Below, one piece after another: positions 15,158 through 23,924 of a DNA stretch of 35,071 nt (positions within the stretch are counted from its first letter, which is position 1; every line of letters starts with the position of its first letter). The stretch is from Streptomyces monashensis (lineage in GTDB: Bacteria > Actinomycetota > Actinomycetes > Streptomycetales > Streptomycetaceae), in the NCBI RefSeq assembly GCF_001866665.1, contig NZ_MLYO01000073.1, forward strand, positions 1-35,071, written 5' to 3'. A program made the translations under genes and the position numbers. The notes under the pieces are model-generated. The model saw only the letters and a list, made by a program, of their open reading frames with translations. It was not told the origin of the DNA and did no database searches.

Positions 15158-15734
15158 GACGAGAGCACGCGCTCCTTTCGGGCGTGCGAGGGCCCACGAC
15201 AGTGGGTTGGTATTGCGCAAATGGAGTAATCCGCCCTGGCAGGGGCGGTTCTTCTCGGCCTTGGGCCGGGACTTCACCGTGTGAGCTGGACACTCGGACG
15301 GTGGTGATGTGTATGCGGCGGACGAGCTGCGGTGCTGGACACACCGTGCGGCGCGCCGCCGCGGGGCGTGCCGCACAGGCTCGCCCCGCTAGTCATTCAT
15401 GCAGGCATAGGGCTCCTGAAGTGTGTATGCGTTACCGACCTGGTAGTCGTGCCTAGGCGCCGTCGATGGGAATCGCCACGAGGCGATGTCTGACTACCGA
15501 AGTCGGCGGCGGGTGGCTGCGTTGAAGAACAGACAGGGCAGGTGTAGGCCCTCTGGGCAGCCCAGCCTTGAGGCCGTCGTGGCTGTCCCGTTCGTACATG
15601 ACACCTGCGTGCGGGGAGTCAGGGGCGTGGCTCTGAGCACACGGGAAGGAAGCCTGTTGATCGTTCGACGCGCGCGGGGTGGCTGGGCGTGATCCACGCC
15701 TATGTGCGGAAACGGGCCACCTGAGACCGCTTGC
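15158..15734. other. Intergenic stretch, possibly containing a NUDIX-like fragment
   Basis: No intact gene is supported. On the plus strand around 15615-15692 the frame reads GVALSTREGSLLIVRRARGGWA and then stops; this resembles the first strands of a NUDIX hydrolase before its Nudix box, which is absent. That could be a truncated relic or coincidence. Short GC-rich dyads occur near 15350-15365. Confidence 0.3.
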
Positions 15735-16058
15735 TCAGTCGAGAGATCTGTACGGGTTTCGGTACGTGGCAGCGCGGTCGTACAAGCGTTCACGCGCTCT
15801 GCCGCTGATCCTGCGCATGCCGCCGCGTGCCTTGTTGAGCGATCGGGAAATGTCTGCGATCACTAGCATGGATTCACCGAACTGATCGAAGATCCCGGAG
15901 GACGACGGGGCCCACACGCCATCCGGCGCATGCTGCTCCACGACCTCCTTGCACGTGGTGACGAGCTCCGTCATCAGGCGATGAAATTCGGCCCAATCCG
16001 CATCGGTGAAGTCGCTTTCAGTCACCCATTGCGCATCCCGCACCGCTGGCGTGCGCAT
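15735..16058 (-). CDS. Small hypothetical protein
   Basis: The 107-residue product begins MRTPAVRDAQWVTESDFTDADW, has an amphipathic helix (FHRLMTELVTTCKEVVEQHA), and ends with a basic region (ARGGMRRISGRARERLYDR). I recognise no domain. The ATG at 16058 has GGGAG eight bases upstream; an in-frame TTG five codons earlier is less likely. It is divergent from the XRE-like regulator across about 250 bases and could share its control region. The acidic N-terminus and basic C-terminus would suit a small DNA-associated or regulatory protein, but that is a guess. Confidence 0.55.
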   Translation of the reverse strand: MRTPAVRDAQWVTESDFTDADWAEFHRLMTELVTTCKEVVEQHAPDGVWAPSSSGIFDQFGESMLVIADISRSLNKARGGMRRISGRARERLYDRAATYRNPYRSLD

Positions 16059-16260
16059 AGCCAAATCTCCCAATGGTTGAAGTGTGAACGGATGATTGGC
16101 AGCCCAGGAGCGTACGCCGGCGGGCTGGCCACCGTCCCGGCTGAAGATCCATCGCCAGGATGGCGTCGAACGACCGGACCACTCAGGGCGGTTGACTACG
16201 ACTTAGCCCCGGCGAGAGTGATCACGGTGCGCAGCGATCCTGCTACCGCGCAGCTCGGAA

Positions 16261-16300
16261 TGTCAACTATGCCTTCCACTATGAGCAAAGGTAGTTAACA
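16261..16300 (+). promoter_or_regulatory. Imperfect inverted repeat upstream of the XRE-like regulator gene
   Basis: TGTCAACTA at 16261-16269 and TAGTTAACA at 16292-16300 are complementary at eight of nine positions. The repeat ends ten bases before the ATG at 16311, in the divergent promoter region, so it is a candidate operator for autoregulation. It could also act as a leader stem in the mRNA. Confidence 0.5.
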
Positions 16301-16310
16301 TTCTGGCTTG

Positions 16311-17003
16311 ATGTCGCAGGGAGCGGATACGCTCGACGGGATCCTCAGCACGAACTTTCGCCCAGGCCCTTGGAGCAACTCGGTGGCAGCAGATGCCTAC
16401 GCCCAACTGGCAGACACTCTTGAGCGCCTCGCTGACGTGGTCGCGCCGAAGAGGCTTGTGGACGTCCTGGACATCGAAGACCTGTCCCAGCGCACGGGCA
16501 TCCCGTCCGAGACCGTTGTCGTACTCCTCGAGGGCGGCCGGGTGGAGGAGACATCGGTCAACGACCGTGTACGTCAGCGGTTGGCCTTCCTGCGGGAGAC
16601 GCGGCGCCGGCCGGACGGAAGGCGCTACACCCTCGAGGAACTGGGGAAGATCACTGGTGGGGTCACGCGCCAGACGATGCAGAAGTGGCGTGACAACGGT
16701 ACGCCCAGCATCGAGGCTGCGGACCTGCTGCGTCGGTACTTCGATTTGCCGGCAGGCTTCATGACCGCTGACGAGCCGGAAGCGCTGAACGAGGCGCTCC
16801 AGCCCCAGTTGCGGGAGCTTGGAGAGCAGTGTGATCCGTTTGCCCAGCTGCCGCCGGAGTTGCGTCGGCTGGCGTTGCGTTCTCCCGATGTCGCCGCGAA
16901 GACCATCAGTTTCATGGCGGCTTGGGCCATGGAGATCACGGAATCGGCCGTGACGAACGAGGCCGGCTCCCCGGCGGAGGACTCGCCGGCGGACGACGCC
17001 TGA
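16311..17003 (+). CDS. XRE-like helix-turn-helix regulator
   Basis: The 230-residue protein has a helix-turn-helix-like region at about 105-150 (YTLEELGKITGGVTRQTMQKW, then PSIEAADLLRRYFDLPAGFM). This follows the usual pattern of Streptomyces regulators encoded beside ImmA/IrrE-type peptidases. The acidic C-terminus (EDSPADDA) is unstructured. The ATG at 16311 is chosen over a TTG one codon earlier; the ribosome binding site is weak. A 264-base gap separates it from the ImmA/IrrE gene. In ImmA/ImmR-like pairs the peptidase cleaves the cognate regulator, so this protein is the probable substrate (inference). Confidence 0.8.
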   Translation: MSQGADTLDGILSTNFRPGPWSNSVAADAYAQLADTLERLADVVAPKRLVDVLDIEDLSQRTGIPSETVVVLLEGGRVEETSVNDRVRQRLAFLRETRRRPDGRRYTLEELGKITGGVTRQTMQKWRDNGTPSIEAADLLRRYFDLPAGFMTADEPEALNEALQPQLRELGEQCDPFAQLPPELRRLALRSPDVAAKTISFMAAWAMEITESAVTNEAGSPAEDSPADDA

Positions 17004-17267
17004 GACGTCAGCCTGTCGCTCTGAGGGGAATCCGGCGCCCGTCAGGCGAGCATCACTTTTCGGCCAGCCGATCTGGCTGCCGGAGTCCCCTTCCGGCGGT
17101 ACACCCGTTTTCTCCCCGGGCACGCGGATCCCAGGGTGGTGGCCCAAACGTCGGCGTCCTTGGCATATTGAGGTCATGCATGACCGCCAGGCGGTGCTTG
17201 GTGCAGCTGCTGGCTCGTCCGCGGTTCCTCCCGACGGCAGACGTCCATGAGACCCGCGGGGAGAAGT

Positions 17268-17837
17268 GTGCGCACTATCGGAGAGAGGCACCAGCTGGTG
17301 AACGGCTTGCTCGGAAGGGCGCGGACGAACAGGGAGATGCGCCGGCTGGCGGGCGCGTTGATCGACCCCATCCGCGTTCCGGTCCCGGCCGACCCCAACG
17401 TGTTGCTGGACGCGCTCATCACGTCCGTCAGCCAGTGGCGTGGCCGCCGGGTCCAGGTGCACCAGAGAGCCTTTCCGCCGGTGCTGCGTGCAACCGGGTT
17501 GTGGATGGAGCGGGCCAACCAGGACGGCACCATCGCCGACCACATCATCATCGAGGAGCACGCCGCCGCCTGGCACAAGCTCGTCATTTTCGGTCACGAG
17601 GTGTGGCACATGCACAAGGACGAGGCGATTGACCCGTCCGCGCTGGCCGCCGCGACCCGCACCGACTTCGTCGAGGCTGCGGAGAAAGAGGCTGAAACGT
17701 TCGGCCTGCTGGTAGCCCAGCGTCTGCGGCCGTGGCTGCAGGCGGCACCAGACTCTGTGTACGCAGCCAAGGGCGGCGTCGACAATCTGGCCGGTCGCAT
17801 CGGGGCCGCGTTGAACTACCGGGGGACCAAGTCATGA
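17268..17837 (+). CDS. ImmA/IrrE-type zinc metallopeptidase
   Basis: The 189-residue protein carries HEVWH at 110-114 (zinc ligands H110 and H114, catalytic E111) preceded by LVIFG, and a third ligand candidate E141 in EKEAETFG, as in the ImmA/IrrE family (PF06114). Such peptidases inactivate XRE-like repressors by cleavage. The GTG at 17268 has GGGGAG four bases upstream; an ATG at 17247 in the same frame has no visible site. The stop overlaps the ATG of the membrane protein gene (ATGA). In Streptomyces such genes are often annotated as a toxin component, but no toxin function is shown by the sequence. Confidence 0.87.
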   Translation: MRTIGERHQLVNGLLGRARTNREMRRLAGALIDPIRVPVPADPNVLLDALITSVSQWRGRRVQVHQRAFPPVLRATGLWMERANQDGTIADHIIIEEHAAAWHKLVIFGHEVWHMHKDEAIDPSALAAATRTDFVEAAEKEAETFGLLVAQRLRPWLQAAPDSVYAAKGGVDNLAGRIGAALNYRGTKS

Positions 17838-19015
17838 CCGCCCTGATCAACTTTGTGAGCTGCGGTGTGCTGTGGCTCGGACTCAGCCTTAAGCTTCGAG
17901 ACCTCATAGGTCACAGGAGCGACCCCTTCCTCCGCACCATCACGGCGCTGCTGGCCCTGGCAAGCCTGTGTTTCCTGTTCGGCGCCCCGCCCACCGTGGG
18001 TGCCATCAACGGGATCAGCGGGATCCCGAACCTGGCCGCTCCCCTGACCTACGCGGTCATTACGGCCTACGGGGCGTCCTCCCTGGTACTGGTGGTCTAC
18101 TGGCGCAACGGCACCCGCGGGCGACGGACTGCCCGCCGCTGGATCATCAGCTATGCCATCGTCGTCGCCGCGATCGGTGTGCTCTTCGCGCTCGGTACCA
18201 CACCCGTGGAGCGGCGGACCGACTTCGACACCTACTACGCGCGAACCCCGTACATCAGCGCGATGATCGTGCTGTACCTCGTGGCCCACCTCCTCGCCGT
18301 CACCATCACCTGTGTGTGGTCCCTGCGTTGGGCCATGGGCCGCACGGTCCATGGATGGGTGCGTGCCAGCCTGTTGACACTCGCCATTGGCACGCTGATC
18401 GGCGCCGGCTTCAGCATCACCAAGCTCGCGGCCGTCATCGCCCTGTGGAGCGGCCACGACCTGGACTTCCTCTCGACGCGGCTCTCTCCCGGCTTCGCCG
18501 GGCTCGGCGCCTTCCTGACAGTCGTGGGCGTCCTCTTGCCGTTCTTCGGGCACCACGTGACGCACTGGTGGCACGAACTGCGCCTGTACCGCCAGCTCGC
18601 GCCGCTGGACCGGCTGCTGAAGGACTTCCTCAAGCGCCGGGCGCTGCGGCTGCACCGGCCGCGGACACTGTCGGTATGGGTGACCTGGCGCCAGACGAGC
18701 ATCAACAATGGGCTGGCCGCCCTTCAGGACTATTTCGACCGGGACGTGTACGAGCCGACGCTCGAGCGCGAGCTGGACGCTTCGGGCGATCGTACGGCGG
18801 CAGAAGTTGTCGCCCTGGCCGCGACCATCGCGGCCGCGGCCCGCAGCGAGAGCACCGGACAGCCGCCCCTGGGCTGGACGGGGCAGCCGGGTCTCCTGGA
18901 TCCGCACCACATGGAGTTGCACACCCTGGTCCGGATCGCTGCCGCTCTGGCCCGGTCCGAGCGGGTGATGCCCTTCCTGGCGCACGGCGCCCCGGCCGCG
19001 AAGAGCCGTACCTGA
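17834..19015 (+). CDS. MAB_1171c-like membrane protein with DUF6545 C-terminal domain (copy 1)
   Basis: The 393-residue protein has seven hydrophobic segments between about 5 and 245 and a cytoplasmic C-terminal domain from about 265. TPVERRTDFDTYYARTPYI between TM4 and TM5 is nearly identical in the next gene, which proves paralogy. The soluble part includes INNGLAALQDYFDRDVYE followed by SGDRTAAEVVALAATIAAAA. This is the MAB_1171c/DUF6545 architecture, whose function is unknown; the family is labelled putative transporter without experimental basis that I know of. Its ATG overlaps the stop of the ImmA/IrrE-type peptidase gene, so production is probably coupled, suggesting a membrane sensor or substrate for the peptidase (inference). 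Confidence 0.85.
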   Translation: MTALINFVSCGVLWLGLSLKLRDLIGHRSDPFLRTITALLALASLCFLFGAPPTVGAINGISGIPNLAAPLTYAVITAYGASSLVLVVYWRNGTRGRRTARRWIISYAIVVAAIGVLFALGTTPVERRTDFDTYYARTPYISAMIVLYLVAHLLAVTITCVWSLRWAMGRTVHGWVRASLLTLAIGTLIGAGFSITKLAAVIALWSGHDLDFLSTRLSPGFAGLGAFLTVVGVLLPFFGHHVTHWWHELRLYRQLAPLDRLLKDFLKRRALRLHRPRTLSVWVTWRQTSINNGLAALQDYFDRDVYEPTLERELDASGDRTAAEVVALAATIAAAARSESTGQPPLGWTGQPGLLDPHHMELHTLVRIAAALARSERVMPFLAHGAPAAKSRT

Positions 19016-19085
19016 CTCCTCCTTCGGCAGTACGCCCCCTCCCGCCCTCACCCCCCACGCGCGGGCCTGATTGGAGTTTTCAGGC

Positions 19086-20273
19086 ATGAGCATCGTTGTG
19101 TACGTCGCGGCAGCCGGTCTTGCGGTCGCGGCTCTGCTGCTGCTTCCCGGGCCCCGGCTGTCCCGGCGTAACCCGCTCACGGTCTCGACCTGCATCTCTG
19201 CCGCTCTCGGGGCAGTCTGCTTCACGTGCTCGGCTCCCGCGACGCTGGCTCGGGTCAACGAGATGACGGGTGTCCCGAACTTCGGTGCTCCGCTGACGTA
19301 CTCGTTCATCTCCGCGTACAGCGCCTCGGTACTCATTCTGCTGATCCACTGGCGCGGCGGCCCGCAGGAGCAGATCCGGGTGATGGTCACGCGGATCGTC
19401 ATCGCCTACAGCATCTTGATCGTCGCTGTCATCACCCTGTATCAGCTGGGCAGTACACCGGTCGAGCGTTTGCAGGACCTCGATACCTACTACGCCCGCA
19501 CCCCGTACATCAGGGAGATGATCGTTCTCTACCTGGTCGGGCACGCGGTGTGCGCGGTGAGCATGATCGTACTGAGCTTGCGCTGGTCCCGCACCGTCAC
19601 CGGGCTGCTCCGGACCGGGCTACGGCTGATCATGGTCGGCCTGATACTGGACGCCTTCGGCTTCGTCCTCACGAAACTCGTCGCTGTCGCGGCCCGCTGG
19701 AGCGGGTACGATCTCGACTGGCTCTCCACCACCGTGGCCCCGCCGGCCGTTTCCCTCGGTGCTTTGATCACCAGTGCCGGATTCGTCATTCCGCGGCTTC
19801 TTCCGACAACGCGCGACCACTGGCAGAGCATGAGGGACTACCGCGCACTGCTGCCCTTGTGGGAGCAGGTGAAGGATGTGTCCACCGCGCCCAAGCCCTC
19901 ACCGTCGCGGTGGCGGCTGCCCAAGGACCGGCTGCAGGTGCTCGAACTAGCCATCCATGATGCTCTGCTGCAACTGGTCCCCGCCTTCAACCAGGGCCTG
20001 GGCAGGACCGTGTACGTCCGCGCCCTCGACCACGGCCGCTCCCGCACCGAGGCTCTCGCCGTCTCCGAAGCCGCCATGGTGGTGGATGCCGCAGCCGAGG
20101 CAGGCGTCTCCTACGACTCTTCTACGGCCCCGCAGGACATGCCAGTTGAAGTGGACCGCTACCGTCTCCTTGCCACCACCGCTTCCGGCACGAAGGAACT
20201 CGTGCAGCTCGCCAAGGCGCTGGTGCAACTGGCCGCCGTCCAGGAGCCCAGGCCCCGCACAAGGGTGCGGTGA
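19086..20273 (+). CDS. MAB_1171c-like membrane protein with DUF6545 C-terminal domain (copy 2)
   Basis: The 395-residue paralogue of the preceding gene has seven membrane segments and the shared TPVERLQDLDTYYARTPYI motif. Its C-terminal soluble domain has VLELAIHDALLQLVPAFNQ and SRTEALAVSEAAMVVDAAAE, corresponding to copy 1. The ATG at 19086 has GGAG nine bases upstream. Divergence between the two copies is substantial except in the loop motif, so the duplication is old. Forty-odd residues before TM5 are the best conserved part, pointing to a shared ligand or partner site (inference). Confidence 0.85.
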   Translation: MSIVVYVAAAGLAVAALLLLPGPRLSRRNPLTVSTCISAALGAVCFTCSAPATLARVNEMTGVPNFGAPLTYSFISAYSASVLILLIHWRGGPQEQIRVMVTRIVIAYSILIVAVITLYQLGSTPVERLQDLDTYYARTPYIREMIVLYLVGHAVCAVSMIVLSLRWSRTVTGLLRTGLRLIMVGLILDAFGFVLTKLVAVAARWSGYDLDWLSTTVAPPAVSLGALITSAGFVIPRLLPTTRDHWQSMRDYRALLPLWEQVKDVSTAPKPSPSRWRLPKDRLQVLELAIHDALLQLVPAFNQGLGRTVYVRALDHGRSRTEALAVSEAAMVVDAAAEAGVSYDSSTAPQDMPVEVDRYRLLATTASGTKELVQLAKALVQLAAVQEPRPRTRVR

Positions 20274-20302
20274 TGACGTCCACCCCTGACACAAGGAGTC
20301 CC

Positions 20303-21790
20303 ATGTCCCGTACTGCTGTGGTCATCGGCGCGGGAGCTGCCGGCATTCTGGCCGCGGCCGCTCTCGCGCTCGTGGTCGACCAGGTCGTCGTGCTGGAGCG
20401 CGACGCCCTCCCGGACGGGCCCGAGAACCGCAAGGGAGTGCCCCAGGGCCGCCACGCGCACCTCATGATGGCCGGCGGCCTGGACGCCATGGACACGCTG
20501 ATCCCGGGCATGGACATGCGCAAGCACCTCATCGCCTCGGGCGCCAACGAGATATCCCTCTGCCGTGACATGGTCGTCTTCTCGTCAGTGGGATGGTTCC
20601 ACCGGTGGCGTCACGCAGATCCCCTCATCGTCACGTGCAGCCGGGCCCTGCTGGACTGGGCAATACGCACGGCGGTGCTCAAGTCCCTCAACAACATCGA
20701 GATCCGACAGGCCAAGGCCATCGACCTTCTCGGTGATTCCGAGCGCGTCCGCGGCGTGCGCATCGCCACCGCCGGCCCGGACACCCCGTTCGACGCCGAC
20801 TTCACCGCCAAGTACGGGCTCCAGCTCTCCGCCGACCGCGGCGAGGCCGATCTGTACGCCGACTTCGTGGTGGACGCCAGTGGCCGCGGGTCACGCATCT
20901 CAACCTGGCTCGGCAGCATCGGCGTCAACGACATCCCCGAGCGGACCCTGGACTCCGGCCTGGTCAACTCCACCCGCCTGTACCGCATCCCCGAGGGCGC
21001 CGGAAGCTGGCCGCTGACCATGATCCAGCCGAACCCCTTCACCGGAGGACCGGCCCGCAGCGGCATGATCGTGCCGATCGAGGGCAACCGGTGGATGGTC
21101 AGCCTCGGCGGGTCGCGGGGCGGCGAGCCGCCGAAGGACCCGGACGCGTTCCTGCAGTACGCACTCGACCTGCCGCACCCGATCGTGGGCCAGCTCATCG
21201 CCGGCGCCGAGCCGCTCACGCAGGTCTTCACGAGCCACAGCACCAGCAACACCCGGCGCTACCTGGAAAAGGCGGCCGTCTGGCCTGAGAACTTGGTGGT
21301 ACTCGGAGACGCACTCGCCACGTTCAACCCGCTCTACGGCCAGGGCATGAGCGTCGCCGCCCTGGGTGCCCAGGCGTTGGCGAAGACCATATGGCATCGC
21401 TGGGGTTCGCAGGGCCTTGCCCGCCGTGTACAGCGTGAGGTCGCCAAGTCGGTGGACGCCGCCTGGACCCTCGCCGTGAGTTCCGACGTCCTGTACCCCA
21501 ACGTGATCGGCGGCGAGCCCACCGCTACGGACCGCCTGGCCGCGCAGTACACGCGCCGGCTGACCCGATCGGCGACCGGCTCATACTCTGCTGCGTCAGC
21601 GCTGTTCGACGTGACCAGCATGAGGAAAAGCGCGCTGCGGCTGATGCAACCCAGGCCGCTGCTCGCCGCACTGACCGGCCCAGCGTTGCCTTCCCTGTCC
21701 GGTCCCCCGCTCACGCCCGCCGAGCAAGAGACCCTCCGCGGCCTCATCCGCGCCGGGCAGATGGGCCAAGGCCCGCAGCCCTCGGCGTAG
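20303..21790 (+). CDS. FAD-dependent monooxygenase-like oxidoreductase (copy 1)
   Basis: The 495-residue protein has the Rossmann FAD-binding start MSRTAVVIGAGAAGILAAAAL (GxGxxG at 9-14), the VDASGR strand near 198, and GDALATFNPLYGQGMSVAA near 340, the second FAD motif of the aromatic hydroxylase/squalene-epoxidase-like family (PF01494-related). ATG at 20303 has AAGGAG four bases upstream; an ATG at 20273 overlapping the previous stop is also possible. It is related to the second oxidoreductase at 22276-23673 (shared DSGLV-x-R-x-YR and FNP-x-YG-x-G-x-SVAA). No substrate can be named. Confidence 0.87.
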   Translation: MSRTAVVIGAGAAGILAAAALALVVDQVVVLERDALPDGPENRKGVPQGRHAHLMMAGGLDAMDTLIPGMDMRKHLIASGANEISLCRDMVVFSSVGWFHRWRHADPLIVTCSRALLDWAIRTAVLKSLNNIEIRQAKAIDLLGDSERVRGVRIATAGPDTPFDADFTAKYGLQLSADRGEADLYADFVVDASGRGSRISTWLGSIGVNDIPERTLDSGLVNSTRLYRIPEGAGSWPLTMIQPNPFTGGPARSGMIVPIEGNRWMVSLGGSRGGEPPKDPDAFLQYALDLPHPIVGQLIAGAEPLTQVFTSHSTSNTRRYLEKAAVWPENLVVLGDALATFNPLYGQGMSVAALGAQALAKTIWHRWGSQGLARRVQREVAKSVDAAWTLAVSSDVLYPNVIGGEPTATDRLAAQYTRRLTRSATGSYSAASALFDVTSMRKSALRLMQPRPLLAALTGPALPSLSGPPLTPAEQETLRGLIRAGQMGQGPQPSA

Positions 21791-21815
21791 TACGCCCGCT
21801 CTGCCGACGCCCTGC

Positions 21816-22283
21816 GTGGAGCGAATCCGGCACAGCAAACGTCCTGCCCAGGGCAGGAGCCATGCCAGCGGTCCCTGGTGGAGGGCCCTCCGGCAGGTAC
21901 CCACCCCTGGCGCGATTCGTGTGACGCTGCCATGGTGGCGTGCGCCGCCGGCCGTGCTCCTCACCGGACGCAAGACTGCTCTGTACGACGCCATCCTCGC
22001 GCTGACCCCCTACTGCGACTCCGCCGTCCGCGAGTTCGCCTACCGATCGGCACTGCGCAACGGCGATGACGAGACCCACGCCGCGGTCACCGCTGACGCC
22101 GCCATGCTCCTCATCGCACGCGACCGGCAGCGCACCGGCACTGAACAACTGCAGGAGACGACACGCATACCGGCACACCGCGTGCGGGACCTGTTTCCCC
22201 TGTCCTTGGCACTCACCTCGCCCGTACTGCCGAATCTCCTGAACCAACTCGGTACCCCAAAGAAAGCAGCCCATCATGAGTGA
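21816..22283 (+). CDS. Membrane-less DUF6545-like protein
   Basis: The 155-residue product lacks membrane segments. From about 50 it reads TALYDAILALTPYCDSAVRE followed by FAYRSALRNGDDETHAAVTA and DAAMLL. This matches the C-terminal domain of the two upstream membrane proteins (LELAIHDALLQL...AMVVDAAAE and INNGLAALQDYFD...AEVVALAATIAAA). It is therefore probably a soluble stand-alone DUF6545 domain. The start is GTG at 21816; another GTG at 21921 is possible, and neither has a clear ribosome binding site. The stop overlaps the next gene by eight bases. It may interact with, or compete with, the membrane copies (inference). Confidence 0.62.
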   Translation: MERIRHSKRPAQGRSHASGPWWRALRQVPTPGAIRVTLPWWRAPPAVLLTGRKTALYDAILALTPYCDSAVREFAYRSALRNGDDETHAAVTADAAMLLIARDRQRTGTEQLQETTRIPAHRVRDLFPLSLALTSPVLPNLLNQLGTPKKAAHHE

Positions 22284-23673
22284 GGTCTCGCGCCGCAGCC
22301 CCGCCCGGGTAGTGGTCGTCGGGGGCAGCATGGCCGGCATGCTCGCCGCGGCCGCAGTCAAAGAACACGTCGACACCGTCGAGATCATCGAGGCGCACGA
22401 GTTGCCCGACGGATCCGCACCCCGCACCGGCGTCCCCCAGGCCGTTCACATCCACATGCTGCAGACCGGCGGCGCCGAGGCGATCGAGACCCTCCTGCCC
22501 GGCAGCACCGACCTCCTGCTGGCCGCAGGCGCCAACCGCATACCTGTCACCACCAACATGGTCATCTACTCCCCCGAGGGCTGGTACCGCCGCTGGCGGC
22601 GCGCCACTCACCACCTCATCTCCGCAAGCCGCGACCTGACCGACTTCATCATCCGCGAACAGGTACTCAAAGACCCCCGGGTCAGCGTCCGCACACACAC
22701 CAGGACCGTTGGCCTGCTCGGCGACCACCGCACCGTGACAGGGGTACGGGTCCGCACCGCAGACGGCTCGGAGGACGAACTACACGCCGACCTGGTCATC
22801 GACGCCTCAGGACGCTCCACCCGCACACCCCAGTGGCTCGCCCAACTCGGCATCACCGACCTCAAACAGGACGAAATCGACTCCGGCCTGGTCTACGCCA
22901 GTCGGATCTACCGCGCCCCCGTCCCCACCCACAACTGGCCCATGATCGGTGTGCAAGCAGACCCACGACTACCCGGGCCGGGCAACGCAGGCGGCCTCCT
23001 CCCGATCGAAGGCGACCGCTGGCACGTCAGCCTGATGGGCACCCCCGGCGCCCACCCCACTCGGGACGCCGACGCCTTCGAACCCTTCGCCCGCACCCTG
23101 CGCCACCCCCTCATCGCCGACCTCCTCGCACACGCCGAACCGCTCACCGACGTCAGCGTCACCCACAGCACAGCCAACCGACGCCACTACTACGAACGAC
23201 TCACCCACTGGCCCGAGGGCCTCATCGCACTGGGTGACTCGGTCGCAGCCTTCAACCCCGTGTACGGGCACGGCATATCAGTGGCGGCACAAGGCGCCGT
23301 CGCCTTGCGTGACCTGCTCACCAAGGGGCATGCCACCGGACTCGCCCGCCACGCCCAACGTGCCATCGCCCGCCCCATCGACAGCGCGTGGGCCCTCGCC
23401 ACAGGACAGGACATCCACTTTCCCACCACAACGGGCAAGAGCCCGACCATCACCGATCGCCTCGTACACCGTTACGTCAGCCGCCTCTCCCGCACCGCCA
23501 CAGGCTCCTTCCACGCCGCCACGGCCCTGACCGACGTCCTCGCCCTTCAGGCCCCGCCCACCACACTCGTCAAACCCAGTGTGCTGCTGACGGCCCTCCT
23601 CGGTCCCCTCCGCACGCCACTTGACCGCCCCCAGCTCACACGGGCCGAGCACGACCTCCTGAGTGGACGTTAA
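22276..23673 (+). CDS. FAD-dependent monooxygenase-like oxidoreductase (copy 2)
   Basis: The 465-residue protein has VVVVGGSMAGMLAAAAV at 12-28 (GxGxxG-type with Ser in the second Gly position: GGSMAG), VIDASGRSTRTPQWL near 180-190 and GDSVAAFNPVYGHGISVAAQGA, parallel to copy 1. The two share the same order of motifs but differ widely between them. ATG at 22276 overlaps the preceding stop by eight bases. It is the last gene of the plus-strand module. Two FAD enzymes beside DUF6545 proteins suggest oxidation of one shared small molecule in two steps, or enzymes specialised for alternative substrates. Confidence 0.87.
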   Translation: MSEVSRRSPARVVVVGGSMAGMLAAAAVKEHVDTVEIIEAHELPDGSAPRTGVPQAVHIHMLQTGGAEAIETLLPGSTDLLLAAGANRIPVTTNMVIYSPEGWYRRWRRATHHLISASRDLTDFIIREQVLKDPRVSVRTHTRTVGLLGDHRTVTGVRVRTADGSEDELHADLVIDASGRSTRTPQWLAQLGITDLKQDEIDSGLVYASRIYRAPVPTHNWPMIGVQADPRLPGPGNAGGLLPIEGDRWHVSLMGTPGAHPTRDADAFEPFARTLRHPLIADLLAHAEPLTDVSVTHSTANRRHYYERLTHWPEGLIALGDSVAAFNPVYGHGISVAAQGAVALRDLLTKGHATGLARHAQRAIARPIDSAWALATGQDIHFPTTTGKSPTITDRLVHRYVSRLSRTATGSFHAATALTDVLALQAPPTTLVKPSVLLTALLGPLRTPLDRPQLTRAEHDLLSGR

Positions 23674-23883
23674 GCTCGTCCGACACGCCCCGGGCTCGGC
23701 GGACACGGCTAGGGTCGGCCACTTGCCGTCGCGGCCAGGGAACACCGCGCAGAGCACGTCGACGGGCAGCGCTCCTGCTGCGCCGCGGACATGCGGCACC
23801 CGCGCTCCGCTCGATCCCCGGTACGCCTTCAGTGCGCGCACGGGGGGAAGCCCTGGTCGCTTCTGCCGTCCGCTCCGCTTGCA
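23674..23883. other. Convergent intergenic spacer
   Basis: This spacer between the plus-strand oxidoreductase and the minus-strand aminopeptidase contains no recognisable gene. Frames on both strands are Arg/Pro/Ala-rich and lack ribosome binding sites. The abrupt change in gene direction here is the border between the region C module and the region D operon. Confidence 0.4.
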
Positions 23884-23924
23884 CCGGGTCACCGCTGTAG
23901 TCGTACCTCGAACTACGAACCCGG
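23884..23924. terminator. Possible bidirectional terminator hairpin at the aminopeptidase stop
   Basis: CCGGGT at 23884-23889 pairs with ACCCGG at 23919-23924, and inside it GTAGT pairs with ACTAC (about 23897-23901 and 23912-23916). The structure overlaps the aminopeptidase stop codon at 23913-23915 and lies where two convergent transcripts meet. The stem is interrupted, and there is no T-tract, so the call is tentative. Confidence 0.35.

Noticed and set aside
15486..15692. 68-codon plus-strand frame
   Set aside because: Only its end resembles a NUDIX N-terminus; there is no Nudix box and no ribosome binding site, so it is mentioned only as a possible relic.
17816..19402. 528-codon minus-strand frame
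   Set aside because: It covers the two membrane protein genes in reverse and is rich in Gly/Arg/Gln/Val with no fold; the plus-strand paralogy is clear.
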